NCBI RefSeq assembly: GCF_011050365.1
Contig: NZ_DRFV01000013.1
Coordinates: 1-64,000, forward strand
From: Pseudohongiella sp.
GTDB lineage: Bacteria > Pseudomonadota > Gammaproteobacteria > Pseudomonadales > Pseudohongiellaceae
Direction of reading: 5' to 3'
DNA length: 64,000 bases
Shown: piece by piece, positions 19,645-30,725 of the stretch
How the letters are laid out: every line of letters starts with the position of its first letter
Position numbering within the stretch: position 1 is the first letter of the stretch
Program-made: the position numbers and the translations under genes
Notes under the pieces: model-generated
Database searches by the model: none
Told to the model about the DNA's origin: nothing
Seen by the model: only the letters and a program-made list of their open reading frames with translations

Positions 19645-20364
19645 ATGAAAAATTACTTCTGCCACCCCCGCCTTGTTATCAGGCTGGCCGTGGTTTCAAT
19701 CTTGATGCTTTTTACGATTGCGGGATTTCCTGCTGAGGTGTTCGCGCACGGCGTCACTGAAGGGGATAAAGGTTTTATTCAGGAAAGCAGCGGGGTCATG
19801 ATATTCCCGTTCATTTATCTGGGCGCAAAACATATGGTCACCGGTTATGACCATCTCTTGTTTTTAGTCGGTGTGATTTTTTTCCTCTATCGATTCAAGG
19901 ATGTAGCCCTCTACGTCAGCTTGTTTGCGCTGGGGCACACCGTAACCCTGCTGTTTGGCACACTGATGCAGATAAGCGTTAACGCCTATCTGATCGATGC
20001 CATTATTGGTTTTTCCATCGTCTACAAAGCTCTCGACAATCTGGGCGCCTTCCAGCGCTGGTTCGGCGTGCAGCCCGACACCCGCATTGCAACCATGATT
20101 TTTGGCCTGTTTCACGGCTTCGGTCTGGCAACCAAAATTCTTGACTACCAGGTTTCCCCAGACGGGCTGGTGACCAATCTGATTGCCTTTAATGTCGGCG
20201 TTGAAATCGGTCAGCTGCTAGCGTTGAGCGTCATCCTGATTGCCATGGGATTCTGGCGCCGCTCCACCCGTTTTAGCCGCCAGGCCTACAGCGCGCAAGT
20301 TGTGCTGATGACCGCCGGCTTTCTGCTGACGGGTTATCAACTCACCGGATACTTCGTTGCCTGA
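19645..20364 (+). CDS. HupE/UreJ-family membrane protein
   Basis: A 239-residue protein with a cleavable signal peptide (ending PAEVFAHG) and about six membrane helices. The HupE/UreJ motif HMVTGYDHLLFLVGVIFF is present near residue 55, together with ALGHTVTLLFG and GLFHGFGLA, each carrying a histidine suited to nickel or cobalt. Relatives are secondary nickel/cobalt permeases, and HupE genes also occur in czc-type efflux operons. Here it precedes an anchor protein and czcCBA on the same strand. Confidence 0.88.
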   Translation: MKNYFCHPRLVIRLAVVSILMLFTIAGFPAEVFAHGVTEGDKGFIQESSGVMIFPFIYLGAKHMVTGYDHLLFLVGVIFFLYRFKDVALYVSLFALGHTVTLLFGTLMQISVNAYLIDAIIGFSIVYKALDNLGAFQRWFGVQPDTRIATMIFGLFHGFGLATKILDYQVSPDGLVTNLIAFNVGVEIGQLLALSVILIAMGFWRRSTRFSRQAYSAQVVLMTAGFLLTGYQLTGYFVA

Positions 20365-20399
20365 CATCCATCAACCATTTTTGAAACAGGAACTCCATT

Positions 20400-21077
20400 A
20401 TGCACATAACCAATAAGCCAGCAGAGGCAGATTTGCCCTCAACTGTGCAACTTCTCAAATCGACCGCCATTGCAGCTATTGCCGCCCTGCTGTTGTTGCT
20501 CATTATTGTCATGCCCGCTGAATACGGCGTAGATCCGACAGGCCTGGGCAGCATCACTGGCCTCACACGAATGGGTGAGACAAAAATGGCGCTGGCCGAT
20601 GAGGCCGCCGCTGAAGAACGGGCACTGGCAGCTGCCATGAATCAACCGTTGACGGAACCCGAGGTAGAGCCTGCCGAAACGCAGGAGCTGGACTCATCGG
20701 CAGCTGCCTCCGCACCCGCAGAGGTCGCACAATCGCCTACGCCAATGGAGCCCGATATTCGTAGCGATGAAATGCAAGTGTCACTGGCACCCGGTGTTGG
20801 CAGAGAAATCAAGGTGACCATGGCACAAGGAAAAACTGTTGAATACAGCTGGCAATCCGAGGGCGGCATTGCCAACTTTGATATTCATGGCGACTCGGTG
20901 CCACTGGAGATTGACTATCATAATTACAGTCGGGGCGCCGAACAAAGCAGTAGCGGCGTACTTGAAGCAGCCTTTGATGGCAATCATGGCTGGTTCTGGC
21001 GAAACCGGACCGATAGCCCGATTGTGGTAACCATACAGACGCGCGGTGAATACACCGACATATTTCTTCTTGACTAA
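20400..21077 (+). CDS. single-span membrane anchor protein of metal-efflux operons
   Basis: A 225-residue protein with one membrane helix (about residues 25-42, IAAIAALLLLLIIVMPAEYG), an Ala/Glu/Pro-rich linker (about 60-120) and a periplasmic beta-type domain containing GKTVEYSWQSEGGIANFDIH, HNYSRGAEQSSSG and GNHGWFWRN. This layout is typical of proteins labelled transmembrane anchor proteins beside hupE and czcCBA in proteobacteria. The biochemical function is unknown. It lies 35 bases after hupE and ends ten bases before czcC. Confidence 0.75.
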   Translation: MHITNKPAEADLPSTVQLLKSTAIAAIAALLLLLIIVMPAEYGVDPTGLGSITGLTRMGETKMALADEAAAEERALAAAMNQPLTEPEVEPAETQELDSSAAASAPAEVAQSPTPMEPDIRSDEMQVSLAPGVGREIKVTMAQGKTVEYSWQSEGGIANFDIHGDSVPLEIDYHNYSRGAEQSSSGVLEAAFDGNHGWFWRNRTDSPIVVTIQTRGEYTDIFLLD

Positions 21078-21087
21078 GGAGCCGTTT

Positions 21088-22350
21088 ATGCGAGCTCAAA
21101 AGATAGTAATGACCAGTGCGGTCTCAACAGCACTGTTAGTGATCTCTGCCCTGTCACTCGCTGCGGAAGAGATAACGCTCGAGCAGGCAATCATCAACAC
21201 CATCACTCAAAATCCGGAGTTGCAGGCTTTTGGCTACGAATTGCGGGCACAGAACGGCGTGATCTTACAAGCCGGACTGTCGCCAAAACCTGAGCTCACG
21301 GTTACCGTCGAAGATGTACTGGGCACAGGCGTGGCACAGGGACTGTCGGGTGCACAAACCACCGCAAGCATCAGCTGGGTACTTGAAGGCCAACTGCGCC
21401 AACGGCGAATAGACGCCGCACGCACGGGATCATTGGTGCTGGCCAGTGAAGCGGAAGTGATGCGCCTGGATGCTGCCGCCCAGACAGCACGTTATTACAC
21501 ACAGGCGCTGGCGCATCAAGCCAGGCTACAACTCGCCGCGCAGTCAATTTCGCTGGCAGAAGATACTGTGACCACAATCAGCCAACGGGTTGCTGCCGGC
21601 ACCTCGCCCCGATCCGATCTGGCCAGAGCACGGGCAGAGTTGTCCATGCGAGAGCTGATGCAGGAAGACCTGAATCATGAGCTGGTCGGATTTTATCACC
21701 GTATCGCAGCACAATGGGGAGCGTTGGAGCCGGATTTCAGCCACGTCGGGGGCGATCTTACGAATCTTCCTGCCGTTGAGCCGTATCCTTCTCTGGAAGC
21801 ACGAATTGAGCAGAACCCGGATCTGACGCGCTTCCTGTCAGAGCAACGCTTGCATGAAAGCACCCTGTTATTGGAGCAGGCCAGGCGCAACTCGCTATGG
21901 CAATTTAATGCCGGCGTGCGCCGGATGGAGCGCAGCTCTGATGTGGGATTTGTTGCCGGGGTGACCATTCCTTTGAATCGCGGCAATCAGAATCAGGGCC
22001 GTATTGAAGAGGCACGTGTCAGGTTGGCGCAATCATCCGCCAGACAGGAGGCGGAACGCATTCGTGTGATGACGTCACTGTTTCTGTTCCACCAGGAGCT
22101 GGAACACAGCCTGCATATTGTCGAGTCGTTGCGCAGCGATGTCATTCCTGAATACGAACTGGCTTTGTCCGAGGTAAGACGAGCATATGAGTTAGGCAGC
22201 TCCAGCTACATGGAATGGCTGCAGGTACAGAACGATTTGCTGGCAGCGCGAGAGCAACTGCTTGAAGCCAGTGTGCTTGCCCATCAAAACATGATTGAAA
22301 TTGAACGATTGACTGGTGTGCGTATCGCGCAGACTGGATCTGAACAATGA
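21088..22350 (+). CDS. czcC: CzcC-type outer-membrane efflux protein, second copy
   Basis: From the ATG at 21088 (AAGGAGCCGTTT upstream) the protein has 420 residues: signal peptide (ALLVISALSLAAEE), then the TolC-family duplicated barrel (EQAIINTITQNPELQAFGYE; VAAGTSPRSDLARARAELS; AYELGSSSYMEWLQVQNDLL). It clearly resembles the copy at 17295. An earlier in-frame ATG at 21046 lies inside the preceding gene and is unlikely. The stop overlaps the czcB start by four bases, so the two are translationally coupled. Confidence 0.93.
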   Translation: MRAQKIVMTSAVSTALLVISALSLAAEEITLEQAIINTITQNPELQAFGYELRAQNGVILQAGLSPKPELTVTVEDVLGTGVAQGLSGAQTTASISWVLEGQLRQRRIDAARTGSLVLASEAEVMRLDAAAQTARYYTQALAHQARLQLAAQSISLAEDTVTTISQRVAAGTSPRSDLARARAELSMRELMQEDLNHELVGFYHRIAAQWGALEPDFSHVGGDLTNLPAVEPYPSLEARIEQNPDLTRFLSEQRLHESTLLLEQARRNSLWQFNAGVRRMERSSDVGFVAGVTIPLNRGNQNQGRIEEARVRLAQSSARQEAERIRVMTSLFLFHQELEHSLHIVESLRSDVIPEYELALSEVRRAYELGSSSYMEWLQVQNDLLAAREQLLEASVLAHQNMIEIERLTGVRIAQTGSEQ

Positions 22351-23633
22351 GGCTAACCATGTACCCAACTATTAATACTGTTAAAACCATAGGGCTATTT
22401 CGGGCTGTCTCCCGTGCGGCCCCCCTGCTCTTTTTACTGCTGCTGTCCTCCTGCGGTGAATCAACGGACACGAGTACAACTACGCCTGAAACAGAGAGCG
22501 AGATGACCGATGAACGAGGGCCAAACAACGGAATTTTGTTGCGCGACGATGATTTTGTACTCGAACTGGCGATCTTCGAAACTGGCGTACCGCCTGAATA
22601 CCGGGCGTGGGCGACCGTCAACAATCAACCTGTGGACCCCGATGAGTTGGATCTGAATGTCCAACTTTCCCGCCTGGGCGGTGCTGTCGATGACATCGAC
22701 TTTGTGCCAACCGGGGATGCCCTGCGTGGCGACATGGTGATTTACGAGCCACACTCCTTCAGTGTCTCGGTCACGGCCTCGTACAATGGCAACTCGCATC
22801 GCTGGTCCTATGACAGCTTTGAGGGGCGTACGACGATAGAGCCTGCAGTCGCTGAAGCACTGGGCATTGAAACTGACATTGCGGGACGCGCTGTTATCGA
22901 GGAGACCATCCCGGTTTACGGTCGTATCGTGGCAAATTCTGATGCTGTCAGTAACGTCACGGCAAGATTTGACGGAAAAATTGAAACGGTGGCTGTTGCG
23001 CTAGGAGATTACGTCAACGCGGGTGACACGCTCGCCACCATCGAAAGCAATCAGAGCCTCACGTCTTTCGAGCTGCTCGCCCCGATAAGCGGCCTCATTA
23101 CCGCAAGAAACGCGTCGGGAGGGGAATCAACAGCCGGCAGAGCGCTGTTCACCATCACCGATACATCAACCGTCTGGGCCGACCTTGCGGTTTTCCCTGC
23201 TGACCTGCCACGCATCAATATCGGGAAACGAGTGACCATCAACACACCGCTTACTGATACGCCGATTACCGGCACAATTGCCAGAATCCTGCCAGAGACA
23301 GCATCCAATCAGGCAGTCACAGCACGTGTGGTGCTGGATAACTCCGATGGCGTTCTGCGGGCCGGAACCTGGGTTCAGGCTCAAATAAATATCGCTGAGC
23401 ACGAGATTCCACTGGCCGTCAGGCGCGAAGGGCTACAGGCTTTTCGCGATTTTACCGTCGTTTACGCTCAGATAGGTGATCAGTTTGAGGTTCGCATGCT
23501 GGACCTGGGACGCCAGTCAGAGGAATGGGTCGAAGTGCTGGGGGGACTGGAACCAGGGACACGTTATGTCACTGAGAACAGTTACATATTAAAAGCAGAT
23601 GTCGAAAAATCCGGCGCATCTCACGACCACTAA
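22347..23633 (+). CDS. czcB: CzcB-type lipoprotein adaptor, second copy
   Basis: A 428-residue membrane-fusion protein. It has a lipoprotein signal (PLLFLLLLSSCGES), so it is probably anchored by a lipid, unlike the first CzcB. After an acidic linker there is an extra N-terminal beta domain (about 50-170, beginning NNGILLRDDDFVLELAIFE), as in SilB/CzcB adaptors with FixH-like extensions, then the barrel-sandwich pieces IETVAVALGDYVNAGDTLAT and APISGLITARNASGGE, and the C-terminal LGGLEPGTRYVTENSYILKA. Start at 22347 (overlap with czcC) or an ATG four codons later. Confidence 0.92.
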   Translation: MRLTMYPTINTVKTIGLFRAVSRAAPLLFLLLLSSCGESTDTSTTTPETESEMTDERGPNNGILLRDDDFVLELAIFETGVPPEYRAWATVNNQPVDPDELDLNVQLSRLGGAVDDIDFVPTGDALRGDMVIYEPHSFSVSVTASYNGNSHRWSYDSFEGRTTIEPAVAEALGIETDIAGRAVIEETIPVYGRIVANSDAVSNVTARFDGKIETVAVALGDYVNAGDTLATIESNQSLTSFELLAPISGLITARNASGGESTAGRALFTITDTSTVWADLAVFPADLPRINIGKRVTINTPLTDTPITGTIARILPETASNQAVTARVVLDNSDGVLRAGTWVQAQINIAEHEIPLAVRREGLQAFRDFTVVYAQIGDQFEVRMLDLGRQSEEWVEVLGGLEPGTRYVTENSYILKADVEKSGASHDH

Positions 23634-27088
<3,455 letters not shown>

Positions 27089-27273
27089 CGGTGCACACCT
27101 CTTACCGACGGACATAATATCCAGGGAACTTTATTTCCATTTGAACAAATTACAATGGCCTACTCATCCTTTCGAGAAGCATTTGACGCCTCCTCTCAGA
27201 ACTCCTACTTTGGCCAATTGCCGGTTCACTTTCAACTACCATACTAATTTATGAAAAAAAGAATGACCTCAAA

Positions 27274-27328
27274 ATTACATTTTCGTAATCTCCATGTCAT
27301 GTTTAAGACAGAATAAATTCGTTATAAT
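27274..27328 (+). promoter_or_regulatory. CopR-box-like palindrome plus -10 element upstream of grx-mauE
   Basis: ATTACATTTTCGTAAT (27274-27289) matches 14 of 16 positions of the palindrome ATTACATTGTTGTAAT in the copA-copR intergenic region. A good TATAAT lies at 27323-27328, with the palindrome at a distance fitting activation from just upstream of -35. This resembles the cop/cus boxes bound by CopR/CusR-type regulators. Binding by the CopR encoded at 36487 is inferred. Confidence 0.65.
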
Positions 27329-27394
27329 CAGGCTGTTTAAGCCGCCTTAATACTATTTATTCTGCCAAATCAGTCGAACAAGGAGGAATCACAA

Positions 27395-28147
27395 ATGTCA
27401 GACTCCAAGACAGCTGAACTGTACCGAATGGTAACGGAGGATCATGTGTGTCCTTACGGCTTAAAATCGAAACACCTACTGAAAACTCAAGGATTTCACG
27501 TGGAAGACCACCACTTGAAAGACCGGGAAGAAATCGAAGCATTCAAGGCCGAACACGATATAGATACCACCCCACAGACATTTATCGATGGCACCCGGAT
27601 TGGTGGTTATGATGAACTACAGACTTATTTTGGGAAAGAACCCACAGATGAGGACGAAACAACTTATTGGCCTGTTATCAGCCTTTTTTCCACTACTTTC
27701 CTGATGGCTTTGGGAGCAGCTTCGATAGCTGAAGGGCAATGGCTGTCCTTACGCGCTTTTGAATGGTTCATCGCGTTTTCAATGTGTGCGCTTGCGTATC
27801 TAAAGATTCGGGATGTGGAAAGTTTTTCGACCATGTTTCTTAACTATGATCTTCTAGCGCAAAAATGGGTACCGTACGGGTACGTATACCCCTACGGAGA
27901 GGGTATTGCCGGCGTGCTTATGATTGCCGGGGTGCTAAACTTCGTTTCGATCCCCATCGCCTTGGTCATAGGCACAGTAGGTGCCATCTCGGTTTTTAAA
28001 GCCGTCTATATTGAGAAACGAGAACTCAAATGTGCTTGCGTCGGAGGCGAAAGCAATGTGCCATTGGGTTTTATATCACTCACGGAAAACCTCATGATGC
28101 TCGGCATGGGGGTATGGATGCTTGTCAAGCATAGCACTCTAGGATAG
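27395..28147 (+). CDS. glutaredoxin-MauE fusion protein
   Basis: A 250-residue fusion. Residues 1-80 are glutaredoxin-like: the active site is VCPYG near residue 22, and the cis-proline region DTTPQTFIDG with GGYDEL follows. Residues 95-250 form a four-helix MauE/DoxX-like membrane domain (SLFSTTFLMALGAASIAEG onward) with a CACVGG cysteine pair near residue 212. MauE-type proteins pair with thiol oxidoreductases in disulphide handling. In metal islands such fusions may repair thiols or pass electrons across the membrane. It follows a CopR-type box and a TATAAT, and is closed by the hairpin at 28235. Confidence 0.85.
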   Translation: MSDSKTAELYRMVTEDHVCPYGLKSKHLLKTQGFHVEDHHLKDREEIEAFKAEHDIDTTPQTFIDGTRIGGYDELQTYFGKEPTDEDETTYWPVISLFSTTFLMALGAASIAEGQWLSLRAFEWFIAFSMCALAYLKIRDVESFSTMFLNYDLLAQKWVPYGYVYPYGEGIAGVLMIAGVLNFVSIPIALVIGTVGAISVFKAVYIEKRELKCACVGGESNVPLGFISLTENLMMLGMGVWMLVKHSTLG

Positions 28148-28234
28148 AAGCGACCAACAGGTTCTCAACTTGATGTACTTTTAAGATATAGGTAATAGCC
28201 TTATCAAGTATCCAAAAACATCTGAAGAATCATC

Positions 28235-28258
28235 TGGTCCAAAGAAGGACCATTTTTT
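28235..28258 (+). terminator. rho-independent terminator between grx-mauE and the DUF5676 gene
   Basis: TGGTCC-AAAGAA-GGACCA followed by six T residues. It would end the grx-mauE transcript, so the next two genes depend on read-through or on a promoter I cannot place. Confidence 0.75.
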
Positions 28259-28285
28259 CACGACACCTCCAAGAGGAAACTGACC

Positions 28286-28570
28286 ATGAACAGTTCGAGC
28301 ACACCTAGCGCCCGGCTTCGGCTTCTTGCAGTAGGCAACACACTGTCACTTCTGCTGGTAATCAGCTACCTGCTATGCATTGGTTTTGGCATACTGGTCC
28401 CTGATCAGATGCGCATGTACGAGGCGTGGGCGCCTTTACTTCCTGGTTTTGAATGGCTAACCTGGCGCGGATTTTTGATTGGCTTAGTGGAAACCTACCT
28501 CTACGGCTGGTACATCGCGATCTTGTTTGTCGTCCTATATCATTGGTTTTCCAAAACGCCCAAAGAATAG
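28286..28570 (+). CDS. DUF5676-family small membrane protein
   Basis: A 94-residue protein with two or three membrane helices and the DUF5676 pattern MYEAWAPLLPGFEWLTWRGF followed by LVETYLYGWYIAILFVVLYH. ATG with GAGGAAACTGACC upstream. Members are small, uncharacterised membrane proteins often found near copper or heavy-metal genes. The next gene starts either overlapping its end or ten bases after it, so the two are probably cotranslated. Confidence 0.8.
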   Translation: MNSSSTPSARLRLLAVGNTLSLLLVISYLLCIGFGILVPDQMRMYEAWAPLLPGFEWLTWRGFLIGLVETYLYGWYIAILFVVLYHWFSKTPKE

Positions 28571-28580
28571 AGAACTCCCA

Positions 28581-29864
28581 TTGTTATCAGCCAATATAAA
28601 TTCGGAACAGACTAAGGCATTATTGCTAAACCGACATTGCGTTTGCCTTACATTAGATCAGTCTACGGTGGCTCAAAAGCTCGCCAAGGAATTGCCGAAC
28701 GAACGCGATCAGATTCTGTCCATCACGGCTTGGCAGCAGTTCTTTTCAAATACTGCCGTCTTTGTGCCTGATCACGAAATGGGCTTGATGCAGTCTATTG
28801 TTCATGCCATTGAGGCTGTGGTCGCGCTTCCAAAGTACAGGAGCAGTGCCTTGTCCTGGGCGCCTGAGAATGCGCAGGTCGACCCGGGACCATCAGGCGC
28901 ATTTATGGGCTACGATTTCCACTTGGGAGCGGATGGTCCTCGCCTTATTGAAGTAAATACCAATGCCGGTGGCGCATTCCTCAACGCCGTAATGAGACAT
29001 GTCCAGATTCAATGTTGTGGTGCGTCAACACGCATGTCAGGCGCGGAGAGCTTTGACTCTGCCGTGGTTGCGCAATTCGACAGTGAATGGCGCGCACAGC
29101 GCGGCAGCGGCCGACCCAAAACAATAGCCATTGTGGACGAGCAACCAGCCGAACAGCATCTGTATCCCGAATTCAGACTGGCACAACAGTTGTTGCGGAA
29201 CAATGGGTTCGACGCACTGATACTGTCTCCCTCAGATCTCCGGTATGAGGGCGGCGCACTGTATAGCGGCGACAAACAGATCGACATGGTATATAACCGC
29301 CTGGTGGATTTCGGACTGCAAGCTCCTGAGCAGGCGGCCCTGCGCTCGGCATGGCTGGACGGCAGCGCTGTCATCACGCCCAATCCTTTTGTTCATGCGC
29401 TTCGTGCAGACAAGCGCAACCTGGCACTGTTATCTGATCGTGATACCTTACTCGACTGGGGGCTAAGCCGCGAACATTCTGAATTCCTACAGCATGGCGT
29501 ACCGCGCACCGTGCAAGTGAATGCAACCAACGCCGATGAGCTTTGGCAGCAGCGAAAGCAATTGTTTTTTAAACCGGTAGCAGGTCATGGCAGCAAAGGT
29601 GTCTACCGCGGCAGTAAGCTGACCAAAGGTACATTTGCCCGTATTCTTGACAGCGATTATATCGCTCAGGCTTATGTACCTCCTTCGGAACGAGTGGTTT
29701 TGGTTGATGGAGAACAGCAGATGCTCAAGGTTGATGTGCGTCTTTACACCTACAAGGGCGCCGTTCTATTGGCTGCAGCGCGACTCTATCAGGGGCAAAC
29801 AACCAATTTCCGCACACCGGGGGGTGGTTTCGCCCCGCTGCTGCTGTTAAATTCAGCTGAATAG
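28581..29864 (+). CDS. circularly permuted ATP-grasp-like protein
   Basis: About 427 residues from a TTG at 28581 (GAGAACTCCCA upstream); an ATG at 28527 inside the preceding gene is the alternative. The motif order is that of permuted ATP-grasp proteins: MGYDFHLGADGPRLIEVNTN comes first (about 109-128, the E-x-N metal/ATP part), then IAIVDEQPAEQHLYPEF and MVYNRLVDFGL, then the lysine loop FFKPVAGHGSKGVYRG near 329, AQAYVPP, and a tail with VDVRLYTYKGAVLLAA and TTNFRTPGGGF. Such enzymes join a carboxylate to an amine using ATP. The substrate is unknown; placement beside a glutaredoxin fusion in a copper island raises the possibility of a thiol or chelator ligase (inference). Confidence 0.72.
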   Translation: MLSANINSEQTKALLLNRHCVCLTLDQSTVAQKLAKELPNERDQILSITAWQQFFSNTAVFVPDHEMGLMQSIVHAIEAVVALPKYRSSALSWAPENAQVDPGPSGAFMGYDFHLGADGPRLIEVNTNAGGAFLNAVMRHVQIQCCGASTRMSGAESFDSAVVAQFDSEWRAQRGSGRPKTIAIVDEQPAEQHLYPEFRLAQQLLRNNGFDALILSPSDLRYEGGALYSGDKQIDMVYNRLVDFGLQAPEQAALRSAWLDGSAVITPNPFVHALRADKRNLALLSDRDTLLDWGLSREHSEFLQHGVPRTVQVNATNADELWQQRKQLFFKPVAGHGSKGVYRGSKLTKGTFARILDSDYIAQAYVPPSERVVLVDGEQQMLKVDVRLYTYKGAVLLAAARLYQGQTTNFRTPGGGFAPLLLLNSAE

Positions 29865-29934
29865 GCCTTGGCTCTACTAAGTTCCGAAAACCGTGATTAA
29901 TTGGGAGTCGTCTTGCCAGAATCAGTAATCACGC

Positions 29935-30393
29935 TTACAAATCATCCATCCGTCCGAGTTGCCGAACCAGCAGCTTCGTTTCATTCTCCTCCATGTCGAG
30001 CAGCAGTTGCATCAGCTCTGCAGCTTCTGGGATCTCTGCCTTGCGCAGCAGAGTGCGGTACAACTCAATGACTTGCTCATGAAAATCGATGACTTCAGCG
30101 CTGATCGCATCAGCATCCATTTTCGCGTAGTGATCATCACAATCGAGATGTGTCTTAATCGGATTATGAGGAATGTAATCGTAGACATACGTCTTTGCCG
30201 CCTTGGGATCAGCCTGATGTTCAAAGCCAGCCACCATTTTTTCCATGGCAGTTTCACAGGACGCAAGATACTCCAGCAGCATGGCCGTGCGCTCTTCATG
30301 GTGCAATTTCGCACAGTGTGACAGGCATTGCGCCAGTTGCGCATGCAATGCGCGGGACCATTCGATCAGATCGAAAAACGTTTTGATTTCCAT
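29935..30393 (-). CDS. four-helix-bundle, ferritin-like protein of unknown function
   Basis: From the ATG at 30393 the product has 152 residues, nearly all alpha-helical. Helices carry regularly placed His/Glu residues (HCAKLHHEERTAMLLEYL, VIDFHEQVIELYRTLL, LLLDMEENETKLLVRQLG), as in ferritin-like or haemerythrin-like bundles that bind two metal ions. A central segment HNPIKTHLDCDDHYAKMD adds further possible ligands. Ribosome site AAGGAAAC is a little distant. It is transcribed toward the ATP-grasp gene and away from the copABCD block, after a small membrane protein. Metal buffering is plausible but not shown. Confidence 0.6.
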   Translation of the reverse strand: MEIKTFFDLIEWSRALHAQLAQCLSHCAKLHHEERTAMLLEYLASCETAMEKMVAGFEHQADPKAAKTYVYDYIPHNPIKTHLDCDDHYAKMDADAISAEVIDFHEQVIELYRTLLRKAEIPEAAELMQLLLDMEENETKLLVRQLGRMDDL

Positions 30394-30468
30394 GCCAGAT
30401 GTTTCCTTGATAAATATTACGTTACGTTTGCTGACCATTATTAATTCAGCGATTAGATACCAGGTTAT

Positions 30469-30696
30469 TCACTCATCATGTCGCCGGGCTTTCTCCGCCG
30501 GCCATTGAGCAAAAGCAAGAAAGTACAACAGAACCAGATTCACCAAGGGTATCAGTATCAAAAATCCTAAAAAACCTGGATACCCTGTACGTTGACATAT
30601 ACGCCACGCCGGGATCACAGCCACAATTGCGATTACCAGCATCCACAGCCAGTGTCCTGCCCACATTGTATTTCCCGCCATTTCATTCCCCATCAT
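30469..30696 (-). CDS. small membrane protein (75 aa), unknown
   Basis: The ATG at 30696 is preceded at proper distance by GGAGG, which decides it over an ATG five codons earlier. Sequence: a Met-rich start (MMGNEMAGNTMWAGH), two membrane helices (LWMLVIAIVAVIPAWRIC and GFLILIPLVNLVLLYFLAFA) and a charged end. The RICQRTGYPGFLGFLILIP pattern is common in short uncharacterised two-helix proteins. The N-terminal methionines could bind Cu(I), but this is speculation. It lies between the APC permease and the ferritin-like gene on the same strand. Confidence 0.65.
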   Translation of the reverse strand: MMGNEMAGNTMWAGHWLWMLVIAIVAVIPAWRICQRTGYPGFLGFLILIPLVNLVLLYFLAFAQWPAEKARRHDE

Positions 30697-30725
30697 GGTG
30701 CTATCCTCCATTTCATTTTTCGTTT

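Noticed and set aside
29892-29933. Inverted repeat CGTGATTA...TAATCACG between convergent genes
   Set aside because: Only eight base pairs with a 26-base loop and no T-run; not a credible terminator or operator by itself.
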